Source of the DNA: Ignavibacteria bacterium
Lineage (GTDB): Bacteria; Bacteroidota; Ignavibacteria; Kapaibacteriales; Kapaibacteriaceae
Assembly (NCBI GenBank): GCA_015709655.1
Contig: CP054181.1
Span: 2,228,207 to 2,292,206, forward strand
DNA: 64,000 nucleotides
Direction of reading: 5' to 3'
Positions 1-8,203 of this stretch are shown piece by piece; position 1 is the first letter of the stretch; each line of letters starts with the position of its first letter. The translations under genes and the position numbers were made by a program. The notes beneath the pieces are model-generated. The model was not told the origin of the DNA, made no database searches, and was given only the letters and a program-made list of their open reading frames with translations.

Positions 1-944
1 CACTTGGACTTCATGTGAAGGGACGGTTTGACAAAGTCCGCAACATCTCACAGTGCCTAATCCAGGGCAGTACAGCCAACACATTGCTTAGTGCGGTGCA
101 TTCCATTCCGGGTCTCCGATCAGTCCCTGCGTATAATCAGCGCAGTCACGAGGGCTTCCTCCGGCATCTTACAATCAGAACCAGCCGGGCATCCGGAGCC
201 GTTCTGGGTATCCTGACCACAACCACGCCGCAGGGTGACGATGAGCAGCGTATAGTGAACGAGTTTTTGGGTCTTCTACAGCTGTTGCCTCCGGATTCCG
301 GTTTGCTTCACACCATAAACGATACCCGCAGTCCGGTTGCAACTGGTATTATTACGGCAACGGCAGGCCGACCCTTTCTTGAAGAAAATGTACTTGGTAT
401 TACCTACCGCATTAGTCCGTTTTCATTTTTTCAGACCAACAGCAGGCAAACCGAAGTGCTGGTTCAAGCCGCTCTGGATGCAGCAGGTATCACCACGCAG
501 GATGTAGTTTGGGATCTGTATTGCGGTACGGGTTCGATTAGCCTGCCGGCAGCACGGCAGGGAAGGGCTGTAATCGGTTTGGAACTGGTGCAGAGTGCGG
601 TGACTGATGCCAGACAGAATGCGGTGCTAAATAAAATTACTAATGCTGAGTTTTATGCTCTCGATCTGCATTCGAAAGGGGCTTTGGCATCCCTGGCACA
701 ATATCCCAAACCGGATACTCTTATCGTTGATCCGCCCCGGTCCGGTATGCACCCCCAGATTGTTGAACACATTTCTGCATTACGTCCTCCGCGTGTTAGT
801 TACGTTAGCTGTAATCCCGCAACTCTTGCGCGTGACCTTGCCATGCTGCAGCCTTTGTACAGCCTTGAATGGGTGCAAACAATTGATATGTTCCCGCAGA
901 CGTCGCACGTTGAGGCAGTTGCGTGCCTGCGGTTGGCGGATTAA
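1..944 (+). CDS. rlmD: 23S rRNA (uracil-5)-methyltransferase, RlmD/RumA type, 5' end outside window
   Basis: SAM-dependent enzyme that makes 5-methyluridine in 23S rRNA. The frame is open to the left edge: the codons before the GTG at 15 read LGLH, continuous with VKGRFDKV, which matches the family's conserved LGFHxxGxFD stretch, so the gene is cut by the window and 15 is not its start. The visible 314 codons hold the SAM motif DLYCGTGSISLPAA, the DPPRSGMHPQIV motif, the catalytic cysteine in YVSCNPATLARD, and the usual C-terminal MFPQTSHVEAVA. The N-terminal TRAM and iron-sulfur cysteine region lies outside, so RlmD versus another COG2265 member is inferred. The gene converges on a subtilase and the two share a TTAA at 941-944. 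Confidence 0.87.
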   Translation, partial: LGLHVKGRFDKVRNISQCLIQGSTANTLLSAVHSIPGLRSVPAYNQRSHEGFLRHLTIRTSRASGAVLGILTTTTPQGDDEQRIVNEFLGLLQLLPPDSGLLHTINDTRSPVATGIITATAGRPFLEENVLGITYRISPFSFFQTNSRQTEVLVQAALDAAGITTQDVVWDLYCGTGSISLPAARQGRAVIGLELVQSAVTDARQNAVLNKITNAEFYALDLHSKGALASLAQYPKPDTLIVDPPRSGMHPQIVEHISALRPPRVSYVSCNPATLARDLAMLQPLYSLEWVQTIDMFPQTSHVEAVACLRLAD

Positions 945-3829
945 TGCAACACCTGCACCGGACAAGCAGTGATGCCGCGTACGGTGCGCAGTACGATAAA
1001 GCAGGTACCCGATGCTGTATCCGGAATTGAAATCTGGGTGTGATGCGAACCTGCCGGCAGGATTTCTGTTTCCGGCGAAATCTTGAGCAGATTACCGAGA
1101 AGATCATAAACTTCGATGCGTGTGGATGACGGGGCCAGCAGGGAGAACGCCACGTTTACCGGGTTGGCGGCCGACACAAAGGGTCCGTTTATAACGTAAT
1201 CAATCCGGTCCGACTCATTTTCAGCTACATACCGTTTTGCGTTTAGGCCAAGCTCAGCTGCGTAATTCCTCCCGCTTTCGGTAGCTTCTGATGCCAGGCG
1301 CAGAGCACTCCCAACGCCGATAACGTACACAATCTGCTGTGATTCATTCGGCTGCAGCGTAAACGGTCCGCCGCCCAGCGTCATACTGATATCTGTAACC
1401 GAGCTGTTTGTCCGGAATTTGCCGCTCGACATAAACAGCCACTTCTCGGAACGCAGAAAGTTGTCGTAGATACCTGGTACGGCATTGGTGCCTGCATTGT
1501 CGATAGCAGTAAAATTAACCGGAAGATCCGAGGCCATGGCAACGCATACCGTGGGTAATTCCGGATCGGTTGTATTCTGAACGATAGCCATACCACGCTG
1601 CTGATCCCAGGCTACACCATCGTCCTCTCCGTTTGTGCCAAGATCCCAGTCCATAAACGATGCCGCATAAACGTTTCGTAGAACGGTGTCGGACGTATTG
1701 GTGATGGTGTAGGTGATAATTGCGCAGTCACGTAAACTGTCAGACGTATTCTGAATCACTGTATGGTTAATATTCAGACCAAGATTATATCGATCGTTAT
1801 CATCCGAGAACGTGGTTTCTGCCTTCAGGGTAGCCGAATCGCTGTTGGTTGTAACGGTGACAGGGCTGGTGCCGATAAACGAATAATCTCGGTACCGGGT
1901 GTCGGCACCGCGTGCGGCGTTAGGCAGGTAGGTGGGTGAAACGCCTATCATCAGTGCCATTTCGAACAGTAGGGTTGGCTGGTTATTCCAACAGAATCCT
2001 ACACCCTGTACGTTTTCGGAATAGTCGTTAAATCCCAGTGTTCCGGTATTGGTAACCGTAAGTTTAAGGTTATTCCCGTTGATTGTTCTGTACGACGGGT
2101 TTACGGTAGCCGAGGCAATGGCTGTTCCAACAATGTCATTACCATCGTACACCCGGATTACGACCTGGAGTTTGCCGTTCACAGGAAGTTGCTTTGGAAG
2201 CGAAATCACGAATGGATCATTTATGGTGACGGTGTCACCCGAAGCAATGAGTCCGGCCACCGCTGTTGTAACAGACACGGTGGACACAAACTGCGATGAA
2301 TCGGGGACTACCTCTACGCGTACGCTTTTCAGCGTATCGAGTGGTGCCGTAACAGCAACATGCAGGTGTACGGTATCCAATGGCTCGATCAGGTCGGAAC
2401 CATTTGCATTCACAATCACCGTCTTAACGACTTCGGCATACCGGGAGTTGGCAAACCGTACAGCGTTCAGGGCATCAATACGTCCGGCACCCAACTTGCC
2501 CTCGAACCCCGGGTTGAGTTTGTCGATATTAATTGTATTTGCTTTCAGCAGTGAATGCAGTTGTGCGGGTTTTAGTGCCGGATGCGCGCTTAGGGCCAGA
2601 GCAGCCACGCCGGCAGCCACCGGTGACGCCATGCTGGTTCCATCCTGGTAGTCGAACGTATTATTTGGCATCGTACTAAAGATGTGTACACCCGGTGCTG
2701 CAACATCGACAGACCTGTGAGTATTTGAGAAGTAGGCCCGTCTGTCGGAACTATCGGTAGCAGCCACACTCAGCACCTCGGGGTGAGCAGCAGGATAGAA
2801 CGCCTGATCGGTCCCGTCGTTACCGGCTGCGGCAACAATCAGGGCACCCATGGCTGTTACTGCCTGTACGATATCGGCATCGGCAAACGAAGCCGACGCA
2901 CTGCCAAACGAACAGTTAATGATGTTACAGCCCGCAGCCGCAGCATACAGGAGAGCCTCTGCAGTATTTTCCACGTTTCTGCTAAAGGGAGAATCCCGCC
3001 CTACTTTAATTGGGAGGACTGTAACATTTTTAGCCACCCCGGCGATTCCAATGCTGTTATTAACCTGGGCTGCAACGATACCGGCAACGTGGGTTCCATG
3101 TGAATTGCCGGGAAGGGGCGTATTATCGGGGGATGCCCCGTCTGCACCCACAAAATCCCACCCGAACCAGTCATCCACAAACCCATTCCCGTCGTCATCC
3201 TTACCGTTAAACCTTTTATCTCTCCCCGTTTCATCAGTACCGGTTTCGCCCGTATTCCGTGCAATTGATCCCTTCAGGTCTACATGTGCAGTATCTACTC
3301 CCGTATCCACAATTCCAACGATGACGGGAGCTGCAGAAGGAGGGAGTGAGTCCCAGGCCTGGAACGCCCGAATCAACGGAAGGTAGTACTGTTCGGCAAC
3401 ATAGGGATCGGACGGCAGGTCCGCCAGCTGGTATTGTGGCAGTGGCTCGATAAAGTCAAAATATGTATGGTTATGCAACTTACCGGCAAGTATATGGGGT
3501 GGCACCGGATCCTTGTAGTCAATAACGCACAGCAAGGGCAAACGTCGTATTGCTTCCGGAACGGTATGGGTGCTTAGAAGCTGCTCTACCTGCAGTGAAT
3601 ATCCCATGTGTTTATGCACGGCGCGAATCACGGCATCGGACACGTACGGACGGGTTGTGTGGGCTCCGATCAGCGATGTAAGTTGTGAAACCGGCCCCTT
3701 GCGTCCCTGCGCCATCCAGGTACGGGCAACCAACGTGTCGGCAAAGCGTACTACAACGCTCTGGGCAGCATGGAGAGTATTGTTCAGGCATACAGCGAGC
3801 AGAATAACCGAGAGGAGTTTTACCATCAT
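941..3829 (-). CDS. Secreted subtilisin-like (S8) serine protease with type IX sorting domain
   Basis: Extracellular or cell-surface endopeptidase of 962 residues. Residues 1-22 form a signal peptide (MMVKLLSVILLAVCLNN, ending HAA). The S8 triad is visible as Asp175 (GIVDTGVD), His244 (SHGTHVAG) and Ser399 (GTSMASP), with the oxyanion Asn in AAAGNDG. A long beta-rich region follows (about 460-870). The last 80 residues read NPVNVAFSLLAPSSTRIEVYDLLGNLL and have the shape of a type IX secretion C-terminal sorting domain. The start is the first of two ATGs; there is no clear Shine-Dalgarno. The substrate is unknown. A second S8 protease begins at 61925 but is not a close duplicate. Confidence 0.92.
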   Translation of the reverse strand: MMVKLLSVILLAVCLNNTLHAAQSVVVRFADTLVARTWMAQGRKGPVSQLTSLIGAHTTRPYVSDAVIRAVHKHMGYSLQVEQLLSTHTVPEAIRRLPLLCVIDYKDPVPPHILAGKLHNHTYFDFIEPLPQYQLADLPSDPYVAEQYYLPLIRAFQAWDSLPPSAAPVIVGIVDTGVDTAHVDLKGSIARNTGETGTDETGRDKRFNGKDDDGNGFVDDWFGWDFVGADGASPDNTPLPGNSHGTHVAGIVAAQVNNSIGIAGVAKNVTVLPIKVGRDSPFSRNVENTAEALLYAAAAGCNIINCSFGSASASFADADIVQAVTAMGALIVAAAGNDGTDQAFYPAAHPEVLSVAATDSSDRRAYFSNTHRSVDVAAPGVHIFSTMPNNTFDYQDGTSMASPVAAGVAALALSAHPALKPAQLHSLLKANTINIDKLNPGFEGKLGAGRIDALNAVRFANSRYAEVVKTVIVNANGSDLIEPLDTVHLHVAVTAPLDTLKSVRVEVVPDSSQFVSTVSVTTAVAGLIASGDTVTINDPFVISLPKQLPVNGKLQVVIRVYDGNDIVGTAIASATVNPSYRTINGNNLKLTVTNTGTLGFNDYSENVQGVGFCWNNQPTLLFEMALMIGVSPTYLPNAARGADTRYRDYSFIGTSPVTVTTNSDSATLKAETTFSDDNDRYNLGLNINHTVIQNTSDSLRDCAIITYTITNTSDTVLRNVYAASFMDWDLGTNGEDDGVAWDQQRGMAIVQNTTDPELPTVCVAMASDLPVNFTAIDNAGTNAVPGIYDNFLRSEKWLFMSSGKFRTNSSVTDISMTLGGGPFTLQPNESQQIVYVIGVGSALRLASEATESGRNYAAELGLNAKRYVAENESDRIDYVINGPFVSAANPVNVAFSLLAPSSTRIEVYDLLGNLLKISPETEILPAGSHHTQISIPDTASGTCFIVLRTVRGITACPVQVLH

Positions 3830-3859
3830 GCTTGAACAGACTGAGGGTGGGGAAAACGG

Positions 3860-4528
3860 TTACGGAAGAGAAATCCTTTTACGGATAATGTAGAACGAGC
3901 CAACATGAATTTCTGCAATGTAGTCGCCTCTACCCGCATATCTGCCCGCATTATTCTTCCCGTCCCAGTCAATCGTATACGTACCGGTGTGCTGAGTACC
4001 CTGAAAAAGGGTACGAACCTGTAAAGCCGACGGTGAATAGATCGTTATCCGAACCTCGCATGGCTCAGGTACGGAGTACACCAGCCTGGGTGATACATCT
4101 TCGGTCAGGCCAAGGAGGTTGCCAATGCTTGAAAACGACATCTGAAAATTACCCGAGCCCATCGGGTAGAGAAGGACGCCCGGAACATACTGGGAATTAC
4201 GGATTCCGATGGCGTGCTGAGTTCGTTCTTCAGGTGTGGGTGCTATCATCTCCGGCGTGATGGCGGCAATATTCTGCATTGCCTGCTGCCACGGACTCAG
4301 CTCGGTTTGAATTGCGGTAACGGCTGTGCTAAGCTCTAAGTACTGCCGGCACGCATCCGCAAAGCGGATGCGTGCGCTGACAGTTGTTTTCGATGCTTGT
4401 GAGAATGCACTATCTTGTGCAGTGGTATAGCCAAACTGGGTTTCCGTTCCATACAGTTTTGGCTCGGCGTACTGCGCATACAAATTCCACCTCGAGACGA
4501 GAAGAATTACAATGATCAGTGCGCGCAT
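3860..4528 (-). CDS. Secreted protein of unknown function with a FlgD-like C-terminal domain
   Basis: A 222-residue protein with a signal peptide (MRALIIVILLVSRWNLYAQ). The middle is a helical region without a recognised family. The C-terminus (about 145-222) reads VRITIYSPSALQVRTLF and then TYTIDWDGKNNAGRYAGRGDY, the FlgD-like immunoglobulin fold seen at the ends of many secreted proteins in this group. An AAGGTG lies about 5 bases before the ATG. It sits between the S1 gene (9 bases upstream) and the subtilase downstream, all on the minus strand, so co-transcription is likely. Its biochemical role cannot be read from the sequence. Confidence 0.75.
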   Translation of the reverse strand: MRALIIVILLVSRWNLYAQYAEPKLYGTETQFGYTTAQDSAFSQASKTTVSARIRFADACRQYLELSTAVTAIQTELSPWQQAMQNIAAITPEMIAPTPEERTQHAIGIRNSQYVPGVLLYPMGSGNFQMSFSSIGNLLGLTEDVSPRLVYSVPEPCEVRITIYSPSALQVRTLFQGTQHTGTYTIDWDGKNNAGRYAGRGDYIAEIHVGSFYIIRKRISLP

Positions 4529-4536
4529 TCCGCACC

Positions 4537-6102
4537 TTAACTGTTAAGCTTTGACTTATCGGTTTCGCGGAGCAGGTCGCCAATGGTTACCCCTGAGGCG
4601 GCGGGCTCGGTGTGCTTGGTTCCAGCCTGCGAATCGCGGTGACGGGAACCACCCTCGTGGACGCTGCCACCGCGCGAGCCACCGGAAAACGGAGTCCCGT
4701 CGGCATCCAGAGCAGCAATGATTACCGAGGCCGAAGCAGCATTAAGGTCAACAACGCAACACTCAATTTCGGAATTCACCTCGAACGGTGCTTTTGCGCC
4801 TTGCTTTAGCGGACCCATCTTGCTTCGCGGCATGAAACCGTCAAACTCGTCAAGCAATCTGACCACAGCCCCCTGAGGGGTAACTTTTTGGACAATGCCC
4901 TTGATGTTGGTTCCAACCGGAAGCTTTGACTCGATGTCGTTCCAAGGGTTGGGCTGGATTTGCTTGTACCCCAGCGCCATCTGATGCTTGTCCAGGTTCA
5001 GTTCAAGAATAACGACTTCGATTTCCTGGCCCACGGTGAGAACGTCAGACGGATGTTTAATACGACGTGTCCACGAAAGCTCCGACGCTCTAAGCAGTCC
5101 CTCTACACGGGATGCCACCTGAATGTATGCACCAAAATCAGTAATACGCCGCACAATACCTTTTACTACGGTACCAATCTTAAACACATCCGCAACGCTG
5201 GACCACGGATCTGCTTCGTGTTCTTTATGGCTGAGTGAAAGTTTTTTCTTTTCCTTGTCAACCTCCAAAACGGTCACCTTTATCTTGTCACCTTTCTTAA
5301 CAACCTCATCAGCGGTTGCAATCCTGGTTTTCGACAACTGGGAAATGTGAATCAGACCTTCCACACCGCCAATATTAACAAAGGCACCGAACGGCACAAC
5401 AGAGCTGACAACGGCATCATGAATGGAGCCGGGGACAATGGAATCCCACAGCTCATGGAGCAGAATGTCACGTCGGCTTACAACGGCTGTTATCAACCCA
5501 TTCTCGTCATTCTGCAGGTCGTGAATTTTCACGCTGACCGACGAACCTACTGCCTCGTTGAGTTCAGCCTCGGTTGTGTTTTTCTTTGCCGAAAAGTGCG
5601 AAGCCGGGAGGAAAACGCGCAACCCTTCAAAGTCGCACCGGAGACCACCTTTTACGCGCTCAGCAATGGTAACACTGAATGCTTCGTTATTGTTTTTATA
5701 CTCAGAAAGCTTAGCAAATGCGGCTTCACGTACTTTCTTCTCGTGCTCTTTACGCTCACGTTCTTCTTCACGACGTTTCTTTTCATCTTCCTGCATTTTT
5801 GCAAACTCTTCAGCAGAAAGCTGTCCCACAATCTGTGGTGTCGTGATTGTTGGTGTAGCCTGAATAATGGGCTTTGCCGCTGCTGCCGGGGTGGCAGGCG
5901 GTGCCGGAGCGGCCTGCGGCTGAGTGTCGGCAGTACTCCCGTCAACGGATTCAGCCGGGGTTTCGTCTGCTGCTGCGGGGCCATCAGCCGGTTGTGAAGA
6001 AGGTAAATCGGTTAAAACCGGAGCGACTCCCTCAACGGGGGATGTTGGCTCATTGTGTTCAGAAGCCTCGGTGTTGCCGAGGGCGTTGTTGGTGTCAGAC
6101 AT
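4537..6102 (-). CDS. rpsA: 30S ribosomal protein S1 (four S1 domains, Ala/Pro-rich N-terminus)
   Basis: RNA-binding ribosomal protein that helps recruit mRNA to the 30S subunit. The 521 residues start with an Ala/Pro/Thr-rich low-complexity segment (about 1-95) and a highly charged helix (EEFAKMQEDEKKRREEERERK is part of it), then four S1/OB repeats at roughly 135-210, 215-300, 303-390 and 395-475. The second and third are canonical (GAFVNIGGVEGLIHISQLS and DFGAYIQVASRVEGLL). A basic, Gly/Ser/His-rich tail follows. E. coli S1 has six repeats; shorter forms are common in this phylum. No Shine-Dalgarno precedes the ATG, as is usual for genes of the Bacteroidetes. The gene diverges from rpsF across a 275-base gap. 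Confidence 0.88.
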   Translation of the reverse strand: MSDTNNALGNTEASEHNEPTSPVEGVAPVLTDLPSSQPADGPAAADETPAESVDGSTADTQPQAAPAPPATPAAAAKPIIQATPTITTPQIVGQLSAEEFAKMQEDEKKRREEERERKEHEKKVREAAFAKLSEYKNNNEAFSVTIAERVKGGLRCDFEGLRVFLPASHFSAKKNTTEAELNEAVGSSVSVKIHDLQNDENGLITAVVSRRDILLHELWDSIVPGSIHDAVVSSVVPFGAFVNIGGVEGLIHISQLSKTRIATADEVVKKGDKIKVTVLEVDKEKKKLSLSHKEHEADPWSSVADVFKIGTVVKGIVRRITDFGAYIQVASRVEGLLRASELSWTRRIKHPSDVLTVGQEIEVVILELNLDKHQMALGYKQIQPNPWNDIESKLPVGTNIKGIVQKVTPQGAVVRLLDEFDGFMPRSKMGPLKQGAKAPFEVNSEIECCVVDLNAASASVIIAALDADGTPFSGGSRGGSVHEGGSRHRDSQAGTKHTEPAASGVTIGDLLRETDKSKLNS

Positions 6103-6264
6103 GTCGGAACCAGCAGTGAATAAACGATTAAAAGAAACGGTTAAACTTAACAGGACAGCGAAGTTAAGGGTAAAAACCCAGTCAACAACTATTGCAGGCA
6201 GAAAGTTACCGGAGCCCCTTCACTATTCGCTGCTTCGACTCTGACCGATGAATACCATTCCGTC

Positions 6265-6294
6265 TTGTAAAAACCCCCGTTTACCGTATCTTTG
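6265..6294 (+). promoter_or_regulatory. Bacteroidetes-type promoter of rpsF-rplI
   Basis: TATCTTTG at 6287-6294 matches TAnnTTTG exactly. TTG at 6265-6267 lies 19 bases upstream, the spacing expected for the -33 element of this phylum's primary sigma factor. It reads toward rpsF and would give a leader of roughly 75-80 bases. This is a motif match only; no transcript data support it. Confidence 0.6.
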
Positions 6295-6299
6295 CAGGC

Positions 6300-6377
6300 T
6301 AAAACACAATCAACAATATAAAAACCCCTGCCGCACGATTTGTCGGGCGGCTGCGAAAGCAACCACAGGAGTAACCC
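6300..6377 (+). promoter_or_regulatory. rpsF 5' leader with GC-rich hairpin, possible S6(:S18) autoregulatory element
   Basis: The untranslated stretch between the predicted start of transcription and the rpsF ATG can fold: GCCGC near 6330 pairs with GCGGC near 6349, separated by about 12 bases. It is followed by an unstructured segment carrying AGGAG just before the ATG. rpsF leaders in many bacteria carry a CCG-containing hairpin bound by S6:S18. Assigning that role here is inference, weakened by the absence of rpsR from the operon. Confidence 0.3.
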
Positions 6378-6809
6378 ATGGGAATCCGCCGGTCGTACGA
6401 AACGACCTATATCATCAATGCTGTGCTGGAGGATGCCGAAATTGAAGCAGTCATTCAGCGTGTTAATTCCTTTATCACCGACCAGGGTGGCAAAATCGTT
6501 GAAGAAAACCAGTGGGGCAGACGGCGTCTGGCCTATCCTATCGAGAAGAAGTACAATGGCTTCTATGTTCACTCTGTTTTTGAATTAGATGCCGACGTCC
6601 TTCCCCAGCTCGAACGTTACTTCAATCTGGAGGAAAGCATCATGCGCCACCTTACGATGCAGTTCGACAGCAAGCTGCATGAGTTCCGTAAAGTGCGAGC
6701 AGAAGCTCAGGCAGCCCGTGCTGCACAAATGGCTGAAGAAAGTAAGGCTGCATCCAACGGTTTTAAAAAATCTGATGAATTCGAGGATATCGAAATAGGA
6801 GAGGAATGA
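6378..6809 (+). CDS. rpsF: 30S ribosomal protein S6
   Basis: Small-subunit protein of 143 residues, normally a partner of S18 on the platform. The start MGIRRSYETTYII, the WGRRRLAYPIEKKYNGFY segment and LERYFNLEESIMRHL are standard for the family. A low-complexity acidic tail (about 110-143) extends it beyond the E. coli core. AGGAG sits 7 bases before the ATG. The 3' end overlaps the start of rplI, so the two are translationally coupled. rpsR and ssb, often found between rpsF and rplI, are missing here. Confidence 0.96.
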   Translation: MGIRRSYETTYIINAVLEDAEIEAVIQRVNSFITDQGGKIVEENQWGRRRLAYPIEKKYNGFYVHSVFELDADVLPQLERYFNLEESIMRHLTMQFDSKLHEFRKVRAEAQAARAAQMAEESKAASNGFKKSDEFEDIEIGEE

Positions 6810-7255
6810 TGAAAGTAATATTACGACAAAACGTTGAGACCCTGGGCGATATAGGTGACATTGTAACCGTTAAACCCGGCTATGCCCGGAATTTCCTCAT
6901 CCCACGGCAACTGGCCTACGTAGCCACACCCGGAGCAATTAAGGCACTGGATACCGAAAAAGCACAGTATGCTGTTAAGATGGAGAAAACCAAAATGGCT
7001 GCCGAGCACATGGCTGCGCAGCTTGCTGAACTTCAGATTACCATACCAATGCAGGTTGGCGATGAAGGACGTCTGTTCGGCTCCGTTACGAATCAAATGA
7101 TTGCACAGGAACTTGAACTGCGTGGTTTTAAAGTTGATCGCCGCAATGTGATGATTGAAGAACAAATTAAGACTCTGGGCATTTTTGAAGTTCATGTTAG
7201 ACTTCATACCGAAATCATTGCTCCGCTTAAGGTTTGGGTTATTGCCCAGGACTAA
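6809..7255 (+). CDS. rplI: 50S ribosomal protein L9
   Basis: Large-subunit protein that binds 23S rRNA near the L1 stalk base. The N-terminal half (MKVILRQNVETLGDIGDIVTV, then KPGYARNFLIPRQLA) is the conserved rRNA-binding domain. A long connecting helix (about 42-75) and a C-terminal domain follow. There are two adjacent ATGs, at 6806 and 6809. I choose 6809 because it gives the family's canonical MKVIL start and leaves about 6 bases after AGGAG at 6798-6802; from 6806 the spacing is too short. Product is 148 residues. Confidence 0.96.
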   Translation: MKVILRQNVETLGDIGDIVTVKPGYARNFLIPRQLAYVATPGAIKALDTEKAQYAVKMEKTKMAAEHMAAQLAELQITIPMQVGDEGRLFGSVTNQMIAQELELRGFKVDRRNVMIEEQIKTLGIFEVHVRLHTEIIAPLKVWVIAQD

Positions 7256-7258
7256 ATC

Positions 7259-8131
7259 ATGCGCTTTGTTTTAGTAGGTGGATCAGGATACCTGGGCACC
7301 CTGCTGTCAGAACGATTTACTGCCGACGGACATCAGGTTGTTAACATTTCACGGAGCGGACAAGGCACCCGGACTGCTCAGGGCTTTACCTATGGTCACC
7401 TTCAGCCACAGTGCGAAGGGGCTGCTGCCGTTATCAATCTGGCCGGAAGCAACTTAGGCAGGGGGCGCTGGACGGCCGAGCGGAGACATGAGCATATTAC
7501 CAGCAGGGTTGAATCTACAAAGCTCGTTGTTAACGCAATCTCACAATGTACGATTAAACCGGCTCTGATTAACGTCTCGGGAAGCCATTATTATGGCAAC
7601 ACTCTTGTGCCGACGAATGAAGCAATGGGGCATGGACAGTCTTTCCTGGCAAATCTTTGCGTACAGTGGGAAGCCGAGGCAATGAAGGCTAATGCCTTTA
7701 CCCGTGTAGCCATCATGAGAGTTGGAATGATACTGGATTCCAGTTATGGTGCCCTGCCGGCAATGGCAAAAACGATGCGGCTGTTCCTGGGAGGTCCGAT
7801 GGGAAAGGGTACGCAGTTCATTCCCTGGATCCATAAAACCGATGCTGTGGAAGCCTTTATGTGGGCGGCTACGAGTGATGCTTTTGGTCCCTACAATATT
7901 GCGGCTCCGCAGTCTGTTACGTTTAGGGAGTTTACCGCAACATTGGGTCGTGTACTGCACCGCCCTTCCTGGTTTCGGATTCCGGAGTTGCCGCTGCGAA
8001 TGATGATAGGAAGAATGGCTGAGCTGATGGTTGAAGGACAGAATCTGGTTCCGATGCGGCTCAATAATCCGCACTTTTCATTTAGGTATCCGGCGCTGCA
8101 GGATGCTCTGACGAATCTCCTCGGTTCGTAA
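7259..8131 (+). CDS. TIGR01777-family NAD(P)-dependent epimerase (SDR39U1/YfcH-like)
   Basis: Extended short-chain dehydrogenase of 290 residues. The N-terminus holds the Rossmann nucleotide-binding motif GGSGYLG. The central INVSGSHYYG matches the YxxxK-variant active region of SDR39U1 proteins, and the C-terminal DUF1731-like segment (about 240-288) ends MRLNNPHFSFRYP. The physiological substrate of the family is not established. The gene starts 3 bases after the rplI stop, so it probably belongs to the same transcript, although its function is not ribosomal. Confidence 0.85.
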   Translation: MRFVLVGGSGYLGTLLSERFTADGHQVVNISRSGQGTRTAQGFTYGHLQPQCEGAAAVINLAGSNLGRGRWTAERRHEHITSRVESTKLVVNAISQCTIKPALINVSGSHYYGNTLVPTNEAMGHGQSFLANLCVQWEAEAMKANAFTRVAIMRVGMILDSSYGALPAMAKTMRLFLGGPMGKGTQFIPWIHKTDAVEAFMWAATSDAFGPYNIAAPQSVTFREFTATLGRVLHRPSWFRIPELPLRMMIGRMAELMVEGQNLVPMRLNNPHFSFRYPALQDALTNLLGS

Positions 8132-8203
8132 GCTTTCCATAAATTGCGTTTGGCAGGACAAGTGTAAAGCCCCTTACCAAGAATTATTATAAATGGAGTT
8201 ACT

